A program made the translations under genes and the position numbers. Shown one piece after another: positions 44,689 through 54,214 of a stretch of 64,000 nt of DNA; within the stretch, counting starts at the first letter, position 1, and each line of letters opens with the position of its first letter. The notes below the pieces were generated by a model, which saw nothing but the letters and a program-made list of their open reading frames with translations, ran no database searches and was not told the DNA's origin. The stretch comes from Onishia taeanensis (GTDB taxonomy: Bacteria > Pseudomonadota > Gammaproteobacteria > Pseudomonadales > Halomonadaceae), in assembly GCF_900100755.1 (NCBI RefSeq), contig NZ_FNCI01000014.1, positions 1 through 64,000 of the forward strand, read 5' to 3'.

Positions 44689-45753
44689 ATGGCACTTATC
44701 AGCATGCGCCAAATGCTGGATCACGCCGCCGAGTATGGCTACGGCGTCCCGGCCTTCAACGTCAACAACCTCGAGCAGATGCGCGCCATCCTCGAAGCGG
44801 CGGACAAGACCGACTCCCCGGTCATCGTTCAGGCCTCCGCCGGTGCCCGCAAGTACGCAGGCGCACCCTTCCTGCGCCACCTGATCCTCGCCGCCATCGA
44901 GGAATTCCCGCATATTCCCATCGCCATGCACCAGGACCACGGCACCAGCCCGTCGGTCTGCCAGCGCTCCATCCAGCTTGGCTTCTCCTCGGTGATGATG
45001 GACGGCTCTCTGGGCGAAGACGGCAAGACGCCGGCAAGCTACGACTACAACGTCGACGTGACCCGTCGCACCGTCGAGATGGCGCATGCCTGCGGCGTCT
45101 CCGTGGAAGGCGAGCTGGGTTGTCTGGGCAGCCTGGAAACCGGCATGGCCGGCGAGGAAGACGGCATCGGCGCGGAAGGCAAGCTCGATCACGACCAGCT
45201 GCTCACCGACCCGGAAGAGGCCGCCGACTTCGTCAAGGCGACCCACGTCGACGCCCTGGCCATTGCCATCGGCACCAGTCACGGCGCCTACAAGTTCACC
45301 CAGCCGCCCACCGGCGACACCCTCTCGATCCAGCGCATCAAGGAAATCCATGCTCGCATCCCCAACACCCACCTGGTGATGCACGGCTCTTCCTCGGTGC
45401 CGCAGGAATGGCTCGAGGTCATCAACGAGTACGGCGGCGCCATCCCCGAGACCTACGGCGTGCCGGTCTCCGAAATCGTCGAAGGCATCAAGCACGGCGT
45501 GCGCAAGGTCAACATCGACACCGACCTGCGTCTGGCCTCCACCGGCGCCGTGCGTCGCTTCCTGGCCAACAACCCGGCCGAGTTCGACCCGCGCAAGTTC
45601 ATGAAGGAAACCGTCAGCGCCATGCGCGATGTCTGCATCGCCCGCTACGAAGCCTTCGGCACCGCCGGTAACGCCTCGAAGATCAAGCCGGTCAGCCTGG
45701 AAGAGATGTTCAAGCGCTACGAGCGCGGCGAGCTGGACCCCAAGGTCAAGTAA
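44689..45753 (+). CDS. fba: class II fructose-bisphosphate aldolase
   Basis: Zinc-dependent aldolase of 354 residues, the length of Pseudomonas Fba and Calvin-cycle-type CbbA. Zinc ligands and active-site motifs: [42 protein letters not shown] and KVNIDTDLR. It works with epd and pgk and is followed by a strong hairpin terminator. The window thus encodes two evolutionarily unrelated fructose-bisphosphate aldolases within 5 kb, the other being the class I enzyme on the opposite strand. Confidence 0.97.
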   Translation: MALISMRQMLDHAAEYGYGVPAFNVNNLEQMRAILEAADKTDSPVIVQASAGARKYAGAPFLRHLILAAIEEFPHIPIAMHQDHGTSPSVCQRSIQLGFSSVMMDGSLGEDGKTPASYDYNVDVTRRTVEMAHACGVSVEGELGCLGSLETGMAGEEDGIGAEGKLDHDQLLTDPEEAADFVKATHVDALAIAIGTSHGAYKFTQPPTGDTLSIQRIKEIHARIPNTHLVMHGSSSVPQEWLEVINEYGGAIPETYGVPVSEIVEGIKHGVRKVNIDTDLRLASTGAVRRFLANNPAEFDPRKFMKETVSAMRDVCIARYEAFGTAGNASKIKPVSLEEMFKRYERGELDPKVK

Positions 45754-45761
45754 GCCCCTAT

Positions 45762-45788
45762 CGCCCACCGGCCTTGCGCCGGTGGGCG
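45762..45788 (+). terminator. terminator hairpin after fba
   Basis: CGCCCACCGGC and GCCGGTGGGCG form a perfect 11-bp stem with a 5-base loop, eight bases after the fba stop. The tail CCCTTTGAG is only weakly T-rich. Confidence 0.75.
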
Positions 45789-45818
45789 CCCTTTGAGGCT
45801 CTCCTTTGAGGACCCGCC

Positions 45819-46127
45819 ATGCATAACCTATGGATTCCCGTCGTCGCCATCCTTGCCGTTGCCGGCATGATCTTCGGTGGCCAGGCCTATTCCGAGGCAA
45901 AGCGCGATGCCCATATCGCCGAGCTGATCAGCGAACGCCTCGACAGCCAGGCGCCGGCCGAGATTTCCCATCTGGCGCGGGTCAACAAGGGCTATGGCGT
46001 GTGCGGCGACTATGCGCTGTCAGGCGACGAGAGCGGCCGCTTCTACTACAACACCGCCACCGAAAGCCTGGCGCTGGGCACCGATGCCCCGCAGTATCGC
46101 GACAACTGCCATAACCTGCCTGAATGA
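45819..46127 (+). CDS. hypothetical exported or membrane-anchored protein
   Basis: Protein of 102 residues with one N-terminal hydrophobic segment (LWIPVVAILAVAGMIFGG, about residues 4-21) and a soluble part of about 75 residues with two cysteines (GVCGDYAL and DNCHNLP), which could form a disulfide outside the membrane. GAGGA lies before the ATG. The family is not recognised. It stands between the fba terminator and a convergent phosphatase gene, 13 bases apart, and probably has its own promoter or uses read-through. Confidence 0.72.
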   Translation: MHNLWIPVVAILAVAGMIFGGQAYSEAKRDAHIAELISERLDSQAPAEISHLARVNKGYGVCGDYALSGDESGRFYYNTATESLALGTDAPQYRDNCHNLPE

Positions 46128-46140
46128 CGTCTTGGGCGTC

Positions 46141-46734
46141 TTAGTTCCCAAGCCGCCCCACCAGCTCAAGCGCGCCATCCTCGGGCGCCAGCACCAGAAT
46201 CTCGCCGGAACGCGGATAGACGCCGGTGAGTGCGGTGATATTGACCTGATGGGTGACCAGCACCAACGCTCCCTCGCCGCTCCAGGCCTCGATAAGCTCG
46301 CCTAGTTCGCGGGTCTGCCGGTCGGCGGCGCCGCGGTCGCGAAAGAAGGAGTCGAGTGCCGGAGTGGGTATTACCTCGCCAAGCCCGAGCAGCTCGGCGG
46401 TGTCGAGGCAGCGACACCAGCGGCTCGCGCGCACCTCGTTCACCGCGATGCCCCGTTCACGAAACCGCTCGCCGATGGCGCGGGCCTGGGCTCGGCCTTG
46501 TGTGGAAAGGTTGCGCTGGGTGGCGCAGTCATCCCGCGAAAAGCCCGCCGGATCGCCGGTACCGGGCGCCAGGGCGTGACGCATTAGGGCAACGTGCCCA
46601 CCGCTAGCAAGCGCGGCCCAAGCGGCGTTGTCCTCTTGCGCCTCGACGTCACGAGGCGCGATCAGGCCTGTGGCGATCAGCAGTGCCAGCATCGAAAAGG
46701 CGTGCAGCGATAGCGTCGGGCAGCGTCGAATCAT
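46141..46734 (-). CDS. exported histidine phosphatase family protein
   Basis: Protein of 197 residues with a signal peptide (MIRRCPTLSLHAFSMLALLI, cleavage expected after VEA near residue 32) and a phosphoglycerate-mutase-like domain. The catalytic RHG motif appears as LMRHAL; the usual Gly is Ala. Other conserved residues are in ASRWCRCLDTAELL and LVTHQVN. It is probably a periplasmic phosphohydrolase of unknown substrate. An in-frame ATG 12 codons upstream lacks a better ribosome-binding site; the later start gives a cleaner signal peptide. Confidence 0.8.
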   Translation of the reverse strand: MIRRCPTLSLHAFSMLALLIATGLIAPRDVEAQEDNAAWAALASGGHVALMRHALAPGTGDPAGFSRDDCATQRNLSTQGRAQARAIGERFRERGIAVNEVRASRWCRCLDTAELLGLGEVIPTPALDSFFRDRGAADRQTRELGELIEAWSGEGALVLVTHQVNITALTGVYPRSGEILVLAPEDGALELVGRLGN

Positions 46735-46833
46735 CTGGATCTCGCGGGTGAAGAGCGGGTGGCCATTCATGCCGTCGTAGCGGCAGGAGTAGCGTCGTGC
46801 CTTCAGACTAGCCCATACCGCCTGGGGCCTCGT

Positions 46834-47658
46834 TTAGAACCGTGCGCGGAAATGCCATTCATCAGCGCCGACGTCGTTGCGAATGGCCGCGACCAGTGAA
46901 GGGTCGAGCTCGGGGTCGTCGAGCTCAAAGAGGCCGCAGCGCGCCAGGGCACGGCGCGGATTGACCGGCTCGCTCAGCCGCTCATAGACCACCCGCACGC
47001 AGCAGGGCATGCGCTCGCTGCTATCGGCTACGCCAAGCTTGAGCCCGGTAAGGCGCGAGACATGGCTGCGAAAGCTGGGAAAGAGGATGGTCTGGGTGAC
47101 CTCGTGGCCGTTGAGCGATTCGTAATCGACCATGAAGATGCGGTCGGTCAGGAACAGCGCCGCGCCGCGATAGCGGTTGTGGTAGGGCCGCTGGTCGGTT
47201 GCAGAGGTCATTCGCTCGGTGCGCTGATAGATGGTGCTGCCCTCCCGCGACTCCAGGCAGACCAGGGTGCGCAGCACCTTGCCGGGCTGCGACATGGAGA
47301 GATAGTGCTCGTAGTAGCAGCCCACGTAGCGCGACATGCCGCGGCTGCCCTGGCTGAGCAGCGCATCGGGCAGGCTCAGCGAGCCATGGGGTTCGTCGGG
47401 CTCTTCAACCGACTCCTCGGCGGGCCGGGGGCGCTGCCTGATCAGCGGCATGAAGTCGTCATGGGGCAGCAGGATCTCGTGAACCTCGACCCCGAAGAAG
47501 TCGCAAATGCGCCGCATGATGCTGTCGCTGGGCCGGTAACGGCCGCTCAGGTAGCGGTTGAACTGCGGCCGGTTGATATCGAGCCGCCGGCACACCTCGG
47601 CGATGGAGCGGTAATAGCTGCACAGCAGGCGAAGGTTGGCCGCAAAATCATCATGCAT
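46834..47658 (-). CDS. XRE-type HTH regulator with uncharacterised C-terminal domain
   Basis: DNA-binding protein of 274 residues. The N-terminal helix-turn-helix (about 5-65: RSIAEVCRRLDINRPQFNRYLSGRYRPSDSIM) resembles Cro/C1-type repressors and ends with FFGVEVHEILL. The remaining 200 residues include a possible beta-rich region (CYYEHYLSMSQPGKVLRTLVCL; RYRGAALFLTDRIFMVDYE) that I cannot assign to a family. It is divergent from the alsT symporter gene, and an unusually dense set of GGCGCA half-sites lies between them, so it probably controls alsT and itself. Confidence 0.75.
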   Translation of the reverse strand: MHDDFAANLRLLCSYYRSIAEVCRRLDINRPQFNRYLSGRYRPSDSIMRRICDFFGVEVHEILLPHDDFMPLIRQRPRPAEESVEEPDEPHGSLSLPDALLSQGSRGMSRYVGCYYEHYLSMSQPGKVLRTLVCLESREGSTIYQRTERMTSATDQRPYHNRYRGAALFLTDRIFMVDYESLNGHEVTQTILFPSFRSHVSRLTGLKLGVADSSERMPCCVRVVYERLSEPVNPRRALARCGLFELDDPELDPSLVAAIRNDVGADEWHFRARF

Positions 47659-47689
47659 GTCGAGTCCTCATCCATGCCGTGATCCGACA

Positions 47690-47737
47690 TGGCGCAGTTT
47701 GGCGCACTTGGTGCGCATGATACTGCGCCAGGGCGCA
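47690..47737. promoter_or_regulatory. nested dyad operator between the XRE regulator and alsT
   Basis: TGGCGCAGT (47690-47698) and ACTGCGCCA (47722-47730) are perfect 9-bp inverted arms. Inside them GCGCAC (47702-47707) and GTGCGC (47711-47716) form a second dyad. A GGCGCA-type hexamer appears four or five times in 48 bp. Likely binding region of the divergent XRE regulator. Confidence 0.6.
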
Positions 47738-47847
47738 ACAGAGCGTCAAATCCCATTGTACTGGGCGGGCTGGTTAAATCGCGTGGACGACTCGCAAGAA
47801 CAACACGCAACAACTGCTCACAACAACACAATAGCGGAGACATCTTC

Positions 47848-49320
47848 ATGTTGGATTTCCTCAACGACTTGCTCTGGGGCAAGGTGCTTCTGGTGCTGCT
47901 GATCACGGTCGGCGTCGGCTTCACGGTGGCCTCGCGCTTCGTGCAGTTTCGCTACTTCGGTCGCATGTTCCAGATTCTCGGCGCCAGCCAGGCCTTCAAG
48001 CGCGACAAGCATGGCCATCTGAGTTCCTTCCAGGCGCTGGTGCTGTCGGTAGCCGGGCGCGTCGGCGGCGGCAACATCGCCGGTGTCGCGGTGGCAATCA
48101 CCCTGGGCGGCCCGGGTGCGGTGTTCTGGATGTGGATGGTCGGCCTGATGGGCATGGCGACCAGCTTCCTCGAGTGCACACTGGCGCAGACCTACAAGCA
48201 GGCAAGTGGCGACGGCACCTATCGCGGTGGGCCGGCCTATTACATCGTCAAGGGGCTGGGCAGCCGCTGGACCTGGCTGGCGGGGCTCTATTCCGTGCTG
48301 CTGCTGGTGACCTTCGGCTTCGGCTTTACCGCCCTGCAGTCCTATGCGGTGGCCACCTCCTTCGGTGATGCCTTCGGCGTGCCGGTGCTCTATAGCGGCC
48401 TTGGGCTGGCGATGGTGGTCGGCCTGATCATCTTCGGTGGCATCAAGCGCATCGCGCGTATTTCCGAGGTGCTGGTGCCCTTCATGGCCGGCGGCTACAT
48501 CCTCATCGCGCTGCTGGTGCTGGGCATCAACATCGACAAGATCCCGGACGTATTCATGCTGATCGTGAAGAGCGCCTTCGGCCTCGAACCGGCGATCGGT
48601 GGCGGCATCGGCGCGGCGATCATGATGGGCGTGAAGCGCGGCCTGTTCTCCAACGAGGCGGGGCTTGGGAGCGCACCGAACGTGGCGGCGGTGGCCTATG
48701 TGCCGCACCCGGCCAATCAGGGCATCGTGCAGGCCTTCTCGGTGTTCATCGATACCGTGATCATCTGCTCGGCCACGGCCTTCATGATCCTGCTCAGCGG
48801 CGTTTACGACCCGGCCTCCACCAATGAAGTGGCGGGCATTGCCCTGACCCAGGCCGCAATGGCCGACCACGTCGGCGAATGGGGTCGTACCTTCGTCAGC
48901 CTGGCGCTGCTGCTGTTTGCCTTCAGCACCATCCTCTACAACTACTACCTGGGCGAAAACAGCCTCAACTTCTTCAGCCGCGATAACCAGACGCTGTTCA
49001 ACGCCTTCCGTGTCGCCATCGTGCTGCTGGTCTGCTGGGGCGCGACCACCGATCTGGGCACCGTGTTCGGCTTCGCTGACGTGACCATGGGCCTTCTGGC
49101 GGTGGCCAACCTGATCGCGCTGATCATGCTGTTCAAGCCGGGCCTGCGCATCCTCAAGGACTTCGACGGCCAGATTCGCGGCGGCCTCAAGCAGCCGATC
49201 TTCGATGCCAAGCAGCATCCCGATATGAACCTGGACCCCAAGGCCTGGGAAATCGAGCCGGAAGACCTGGCACGCATGCATGACGTGCTCGGCAACACCC
49301 CGGCCAGCGCCAAGGACTGA
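47848..49320 (+). CDS. sodium:alanine (AGCS family) symporter
   Basis: Membrane protein of 490 residues with about eleven hydrophobic segments. The AGCS signatures are clear: SSFQALVLSVAGRVGGGNIAGVA, GPGAVFWMWMVGLMGMATSFLECTLAQ and KRGLFSNEAGLGSAPNVAA. The family imports alanine or glycine with Na+. The start at 47848 is preceded by GGAGA; 53 upstream codons are open but cover the operator region. A GC-rich hairpin terminates it, and the aspA-ansA pair follows, so the locus as a whole concerns amino acid use. Confidence 0.92.
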   Translation: MLDFLNDLLWGKVLLVLLITVGVGFTVASRFVQFRYFGRMFQILGASQAFKRDKHGHLSSFQALVLSVAGRVGGGNIAGVAVAITLGGPGAVFWMWMVGLMGMATSFLECTLAQTYKQASGDGTYRGGPAYYIVKGLGSRWTWLAGLYSVLLLVTFGFGFTALQSYAVATSFGDAFGVPVLYSGLGLAMVVGLIIFGGIKRIARISEVLVPFMAGGYILIALLVLGINIDKIPDVFMLIVKSAFGLEPAIGGGIGAAIMMGVKRGLFSNEAGLGSAPNVAAVAYVPHPANQGIVQAFSVFIDTVIICSATAFMILLSGVYDPASTNEVAGIALTQAAMADHVGEWGRTFVSLALLLFAFSTILYNYYLGENSLNFFSRDNQTLFNAFRVAIVLLVCWGATTDLGTVFGFADVTMGLLAVANLIALIMLFKPGLRILKDFDGQIRGGLKQPIFDAKQHPDMNLDPKAWEIEPEDLARMHDVLGNTPASAKD

Positions 49321-49366
49321 GCCCTGCCCCACCCGGCTTACCGGCCGGATGCGCGCCAAGGCTCAA

Positions 49367-49402
49367 GCGGCCCCGCCCGACCGGGTGGGGCCGCGTCATT
49401 TT
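49367..49402 (+). terminator. terminator hairpin after the alanine symporter gene
   Basis: GCGGCCCC...GGGGCCGC with additional GCCC/GGGT pairing gives a stem of about 12 bp from 49367 to 49394, followed by GTCATTTT. Confidence 0.8.
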
Positions 49403-49406
49403 CCCC

Positions 49407-49456
49407 CTAGGCAATGCCTGAAAAGTACGGCGCTCGTCGACTTTTCAGACACCGCT
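49407..49456. repeat. structured repeat, short internally deleted copy 3
   Basis: A 50-bp segment in reverse orientation relative to copy 1. CAATGCCTGAAAAGTAC and CTCGTCGACTTTTCAGACAC equal the two ends of copy 1 exactly, but the 86-bp core between the 7-bp direct repeats is missing and only one GCTCGTC (49432-49438) remains. It forms a perfect CTGAAAAGT/ACTTTTCAG hairpin between alsT and aspA. Confidence 0.82.
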
Positions 49457-49487
49457 TCGACACTTCGCCTGCTGAGTGAACGACACC

Positions 49488-50888
<1,401 letters not shown>

Positions 50889-50890
50889 CC

Positions 50891-51961
50891 ATGTCGCGAC
50901 TGCTGATCCTGCACACTGGCGGCACCATCGGCATGCGGCCCTCGCCGACGGGCTATGTGCCGGCCGAAGGCTTCCCCGACCGCCTGGCCCATCACCTTTC
51001 CGGTAGCCTGGGCACCCAGCTTGGCGACCCTGGCAGAGCCAGGCTGCCCGATTATCACCTGATCGAACTTGCGCCGCTGATCGACAGCGCCGATTTGGCC
51101 CCTGTCGACTGGAACCGTATCGTCGCGGCCCTGGCCGAGCACTGGCACGGCTATGACGGTTTCATCGTGCTGCACGGCACCGACACCCTGGCCTACACGG
51201 CGTCTGCGCTGTCGTTCATGCTCGGCGCCCTCGACAAGCCGGTGGTGCTCACCGGCGCCCAGATACCGCTCGGCGAGCCGCGAAGCGACGCCATCAACAA
51301 CCTGACCACCGCACTATTGATGGCCGCCGACCCCGCCGCACCGCGAGAAGTCTGCATCGCCTTTCATGACCGGCTGCTGCGTGGCAACCGAGCGCGCAAG
51401 GTGCGAAGCCAGGGATTCGATGCCTTCGATTCCCCCGACGCGCCCTGGCTCGGCGAAGCCGGCATCGCTTTATCCTTCAGGCCCGGCCTGGCGCTGGCGC
51501 CGGGCCGGCCCGAGGGCGACTCCGCCACTGCGTTCACGCCGGACGTCACGCCACGTCAGTTTGCACCCGGCGCGGTGACCATGCTGCCGGTGCACCCCGG
51601 CCTGTCAGCGGCCATGCTGGATGCCGTGCTCGGCGACCCGGCCCTCAAGGGACTGGTGCTGCAGACCTACGGGGTGGGCAATCCCCCTAGCCTCGATGGT
51701 GTGCTGATCGAGCGCCTGGCACGAGCAAGCCAGGCCGGCATCGCGATCCTCAACGTCAGCCAGTGTCAGCAGGGCCTGGTCGTTCAGGGCGCCTATGCCA
51801 GCGGCGGTACACTGAATGCCGCCGGCGTGATTCCCGGTGCCGACCTGACCCCCGAGGCCGCGCTGACCAAGCTGCAGGTGCTGATCGCCGATGGCCTCGA
51901 GGGCGAGGCACTGCGGGCCGCGCTGGCCACCCCGCTGCGCGGTGAGATGAGCCCCGGCTGA
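50891..51961 (+). CDS. ansA: type I (cytoplasmic) L-asparaginase
   Basis: Amidohydrolase of 356 residues hydrolysing asparagine to aspartate and ammonia. The first active-site threonine is in LHTGGTIGM and the second in VLHGTDTLAYTASALSFML; GLVLQTYGVGNPP and NVSQCQQG follow. There is no signal peptide, so it is the cytoplasmic type. It is translated right after aspA in one operon. AGAGACC before the ATG is a modest ribosome-binding site. Confidence 0.93.
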   Translation: MSRLLILHTGGTIGMRPSPTGYVPAEGFPDRLAHHLSGSLGTQLGDPGRARLPDYHLIELAPLIDSADLAPVDWNRIVAALAEHWHGYDGFIVLHGTDTLAYTASALSFMLGALDKPVVLTGAQIPLGEPRSDAINNLTTALLMAADPAAPREVCIAFHDRLLRGNRARKVRSQGFDAFDSPDAPWLGEAGIALSFRPGLALAPGRPEGDSATAFTPDVTPRQFAPGAVTMLPVHPGLSAAMLDAVLGDPALKGLVLQTYGVGNPPSLDGVLIERLARASQAGIAILNVSQCQQGLVVQGAYASGGTLNAAGVIPGADLTPEAALTKLQVLIADGLEGEALRAALATPLRGEMSPG

Positions 51962-52129
51962 CAGGGGAGCCTTGTTGTTCTTCGAGGCGCCGCTTTCGAG
52001 CACGCCTTCTTAGCCCCCTTCCCAACTGCGTTTTCCGAACGCTGAACGCCAAACGACCATGAGCTCGGGGCCTGGAGGCCTCGACCATGGTCTACCTCAT
52101 CTCGACAGCCGCGATCAGGGGGTACAGAC

Positions 52130-52150
52130 TACAATGGGAACGGTTCCATT
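52130..52150 (+). promoter_or_regulatory. LacI-type operator and -10 box in front of ptxS
   Basis: AATGGGAACGGTTCCATT (52133-52150) is a near palindrome (7 of 9 pairs) that overlaps a TACAAT -10 box (52130-52135), about 15 bases before the regulator start. It matches the site at 53329-53346 at 13 of 18 positions, suggesting one regulator binds both. Confidence 0.65.
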
Positions 52151-52164
52151 GAGTAGGTAACAGT

Positions 52165-53214
52165 ATGTCGTCAGCCAGGGCCGCGTCACGTCGCGCCACC
52201 ATCCTCGAGGTCGCTCATCAAGCCGGGGTTTCCAAGACCAGCGTATCCCGCTACTTCAGCGGCGAACGCGACCGCCTGTCGGAAACCATGCAGACGCGCA
52301 TCGCTAGCGCCGCCAAACGCTTGAATTATCGCCCCAACCAAATGGCTCGCGGCCTAAAGGGCGGCCATTCACGCCTGATCGGCATGCTCATCGCGGATAT
52401 TCTCAACCCCTTCTCGGTGGCGGTAATGCATGGCGTCGAGCAAGCCTGCCGGGCCAAGGGTTTCTCATTGGTGGTGTGCAACACCGACAACGACCCGGCG
52501 CAGGAGCGCGACCACCTCGCCCTGCTCGCGGCCTACCGGATAGAAGGCCTGGTGATCAATGCCGCCGGTCAGCCCAGCCGCGAGCTCAAGCAGCTCGCCG
52601 AGCAGGGAACGCCGCTGGTCCTGCTGGACCGCTCGCTGGGTGAACTCGAGGCCGACGAAGTGGGCCTCGATAACGCCCGAACCATCGACATGGCGCTGGA
52701 TCATCTCTCCTCAAAGGGCTATGGCGATCTGCTCTACCTGAGCGAACCCACCTCACAGGCAAGCTCTCGCCAGATTCGCCTGGAGCGCTTTGAACAGCAG
52801 CGTGAGCTGCGCGGGCTGACGGGGCGGGCGTTAAGCCTATCGCTGGACAAAGAGGCCTCATCACTCGAGCAGGCCATTTCGGACTTTCTGGCATCGCCTT
52901 CCCAGCGCCCCAAGGCGCTGCTCTGCGGCAATGGCAATGTCACGCTAGCCGTCACCCGGGCATTGCAGGCCAAGGGCGTGGTACTGGGAGCCATCGGCCT
53001 GATGGGCATCGACGAACTCGACTGGTGCCAGTTGGTGACGCCCGGCATCACCACGCTGGCCCAGCCCACCAAGGACATCGGTCGTGCCGCCACAGAGGCC
53101 CTGCTGCAGCGCCTGGAGCCCAATGGCAAGGCGGCGCCGCCACGGCGCATCCATTACCAGCCCAAGCTGTTGGCCCGCGGCTCGACCCAAGATCCACCCA
53201 CCAGCACCGCTTGA
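52165..53214 (+). CDS. ptxS: LacI-family regulator, PtxS-like
   Basis: Regulator of 349 residues with an N-terminal LacI helix-turn-helix (ILEVAHQAGVSKTSVSRYFSGE, about 12-35; hinge YRPNQMARGLKGG) and a periplasmic-binding-protein-like sugar domain. In Pseudomonas the LacI protein PtxS represses the 2-ketogluconate operon kguE-kguK-kguT-kguD, and the three genes that follow here match that set in order. It probably senses 2-ketogluconate (inference from context). AGGTAA lies before the ATG, and an operator sits over its own promoter. Confidence 0.82.
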   Translation: MSSARAASRRATILEVAHQAGVSKTSVSRYFSGERDRLSETMQTRIASAAKRLNYRPNQMARGLKGGHSRLIGMLIADILNPFSVAVMHGVEQACRAKGFSLVVCNTDNDPAQERDHLALLAAYRIEGLVINAAGQPSRELKQLAEQGTPLVLLDRSLGELEADEVGLDNARTIDMALDHLSSKGYGDLLYLSEPTSQASSRQIRLERFEQQRELRGLTGRALSLSLDKEASSLEQAISDFLASPSQRPKALLCGNGNVTLAVTRALQAKGVVLGAIGLMGIDELDWCQLVTPGITTLAQPTKDIGRAATEALLQRLEPNGKAAPPRRIHYQPKLLARGSTQDPPTSTA

Positions 53215-53280
53215 GCCTCGCTAAACCAACGCATATGCCTCGCTGAACCAACGCTTAGGCCTCGCTAAACCAACGCTTAT
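53215..53280 (+). repeat. three tandem 22-bp direct repeats
   Basis: Units at 53215-53236, 53237-53258 and 53259-53280 share GCCTCGCT-A/G-AACCAACGC and differ only at one internal base and near the end. They begin right after the ptxS stop codon and fill the gap to the kguE ribosome-binding site. They are too short and too few for CRISPR. Confidence 0.92.
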
Positions 53281-53296
53281 GGCATCACAGGAGACC

Positions 53297-54142
53297 ATGA
53301 TGGCCACTCACCAGGATTCACGCACCACGATGGTAACGTTCCCATCGCATTCCAGCGCCGCCTCAGGCCCACCTTCGGTGCTGGTCGCCGCCTCGGCATT
53401 CGGTCACGCGCTGATCGCCGAGCACGGCCAGGCGGCAATTCTGCCCTGGTTGAAAGCCGCCGGTGCCAATGGTGTGGAGGTTCGTCGCGAACTGCTGCCC
53501 GAAGGCTTCGACGACTTCGAAGCCCTAGGTGAGGCCTGCGCAGAGCAGTCACTGGGCCTGATCTACTCGGCAGCAGACGCACTCTGGCACGGCGACAGCC
53601 TCGCCCCGGGGCTCATGACTCGCCTGGAAGAAAGCCGGCGCCTGGGTGCGGCAGCCGTGAAATTCTCACTGGGGCAGTACGCGTCTGATGCTTCGCCCTC
53701 ACCTCGCGCAGACGCCTGGCAGCGCCTGAACCAACAGCTAGAGCAGCCCAAGACACCGTTGCTGCTGGTCGAGAACGATCAGACACAGGACGGCGGCACC
53801 ATCGCACCGCTCGCGGCAACCCTTGCCGACGCTGAAGCCGCCGGCTGTCCGCTCTACATGACCTTCGACATCGGCAACTGGCACTGGGTCGGCGCCGATC
53901 CGCTGGCAGCCGCCGAGCGCCTGGGGCCCTATGTGCGCTACCTGCACTGCAAGGGCGTGGTATTCGGCCAGGGGCGCCCCCACGCCAGCGTGCCCGACGC
54001 TGAAGAGCTCAAGGGCTGGCAGGGACTGATGGCGCACTTTCCCCAGGGCGTGACTCGGGCCATCGAATATCCCTTGCAGTCGCCACAGCTCCAGGACTTT
54101 ACCCGCGGACAGCTCAACCGGCTGCGAGCGCTACATGCCTGA
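53297..54142 (+). CDS. kguE: KguE-like sugar-phosphate isomerase/epimerase (TIM barrel)
   Basis: Protein of 281 residues of the xylose-isomerase-like TIM barrel family. Metal/substrate motifs include the VEVRRELLPEGFDDFE start of the barrel, LLLVENDQTQDGGT, TFDIGNWHW and YLHCKGV. In the Pseudomonas kgu operon the first gene, kguE, encodes such a predicted epimerase whose reaction is not settled. Start choice: AGGAG (53289-53293) precedes the ATG at 53297. An operator-like palindrome lies inside codons 11-17. The next gene is a PfkB kinase 72 bases on. Confidence 0.75.
   Translation: MMATHQDSRTTMVTFPSHSSAASGPPSVLVAASAFGHALIAEHGQAAILPWLKAAGANGVEVRRELLPEGFDDFEALGEACAEQSLGLIYSAADALWHGDSLAPGLMTRLEESRRLGAAAVKFSLGQYASDASPSPRADAWQRLNQQLEQPKTPLLLVENDQTQDGGTIAPLAATLADAEAAGCPLYMTFDIGNWHWVGADPLAAAERLGPYVRYLHCKGVVFGQGRPHASVPDAEELKGWQGLMAHFPQGVTRAIEYPLQSPQLQDFTRGQLNRLRALHA
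53329..53346. promoter_or_regulatory. LacI-type operator inside the start of kguE
   Basis: GATGGTAACGTTCCCATC is palindromic at 8 of 9 pairs and resembles the site over the ptxS promoter. It lies 33 bases after the kguE start codon, where a bound repressor could block elongating polymerase. Confidence 0.6.
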
Positions 54143-54214
54143 ATTCAGGCCCTGGCGCGCCGCTCGCCATCACCAACGAATAACCATCCGCAGACGATAA
54201 GAACAGGAATCTGT

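Noticed and set aside
53215-53280. CRISPR-like array
   Set aside because: The three 22-bp units are directly adjacent with no spacers, and no cas gene is present in the window.
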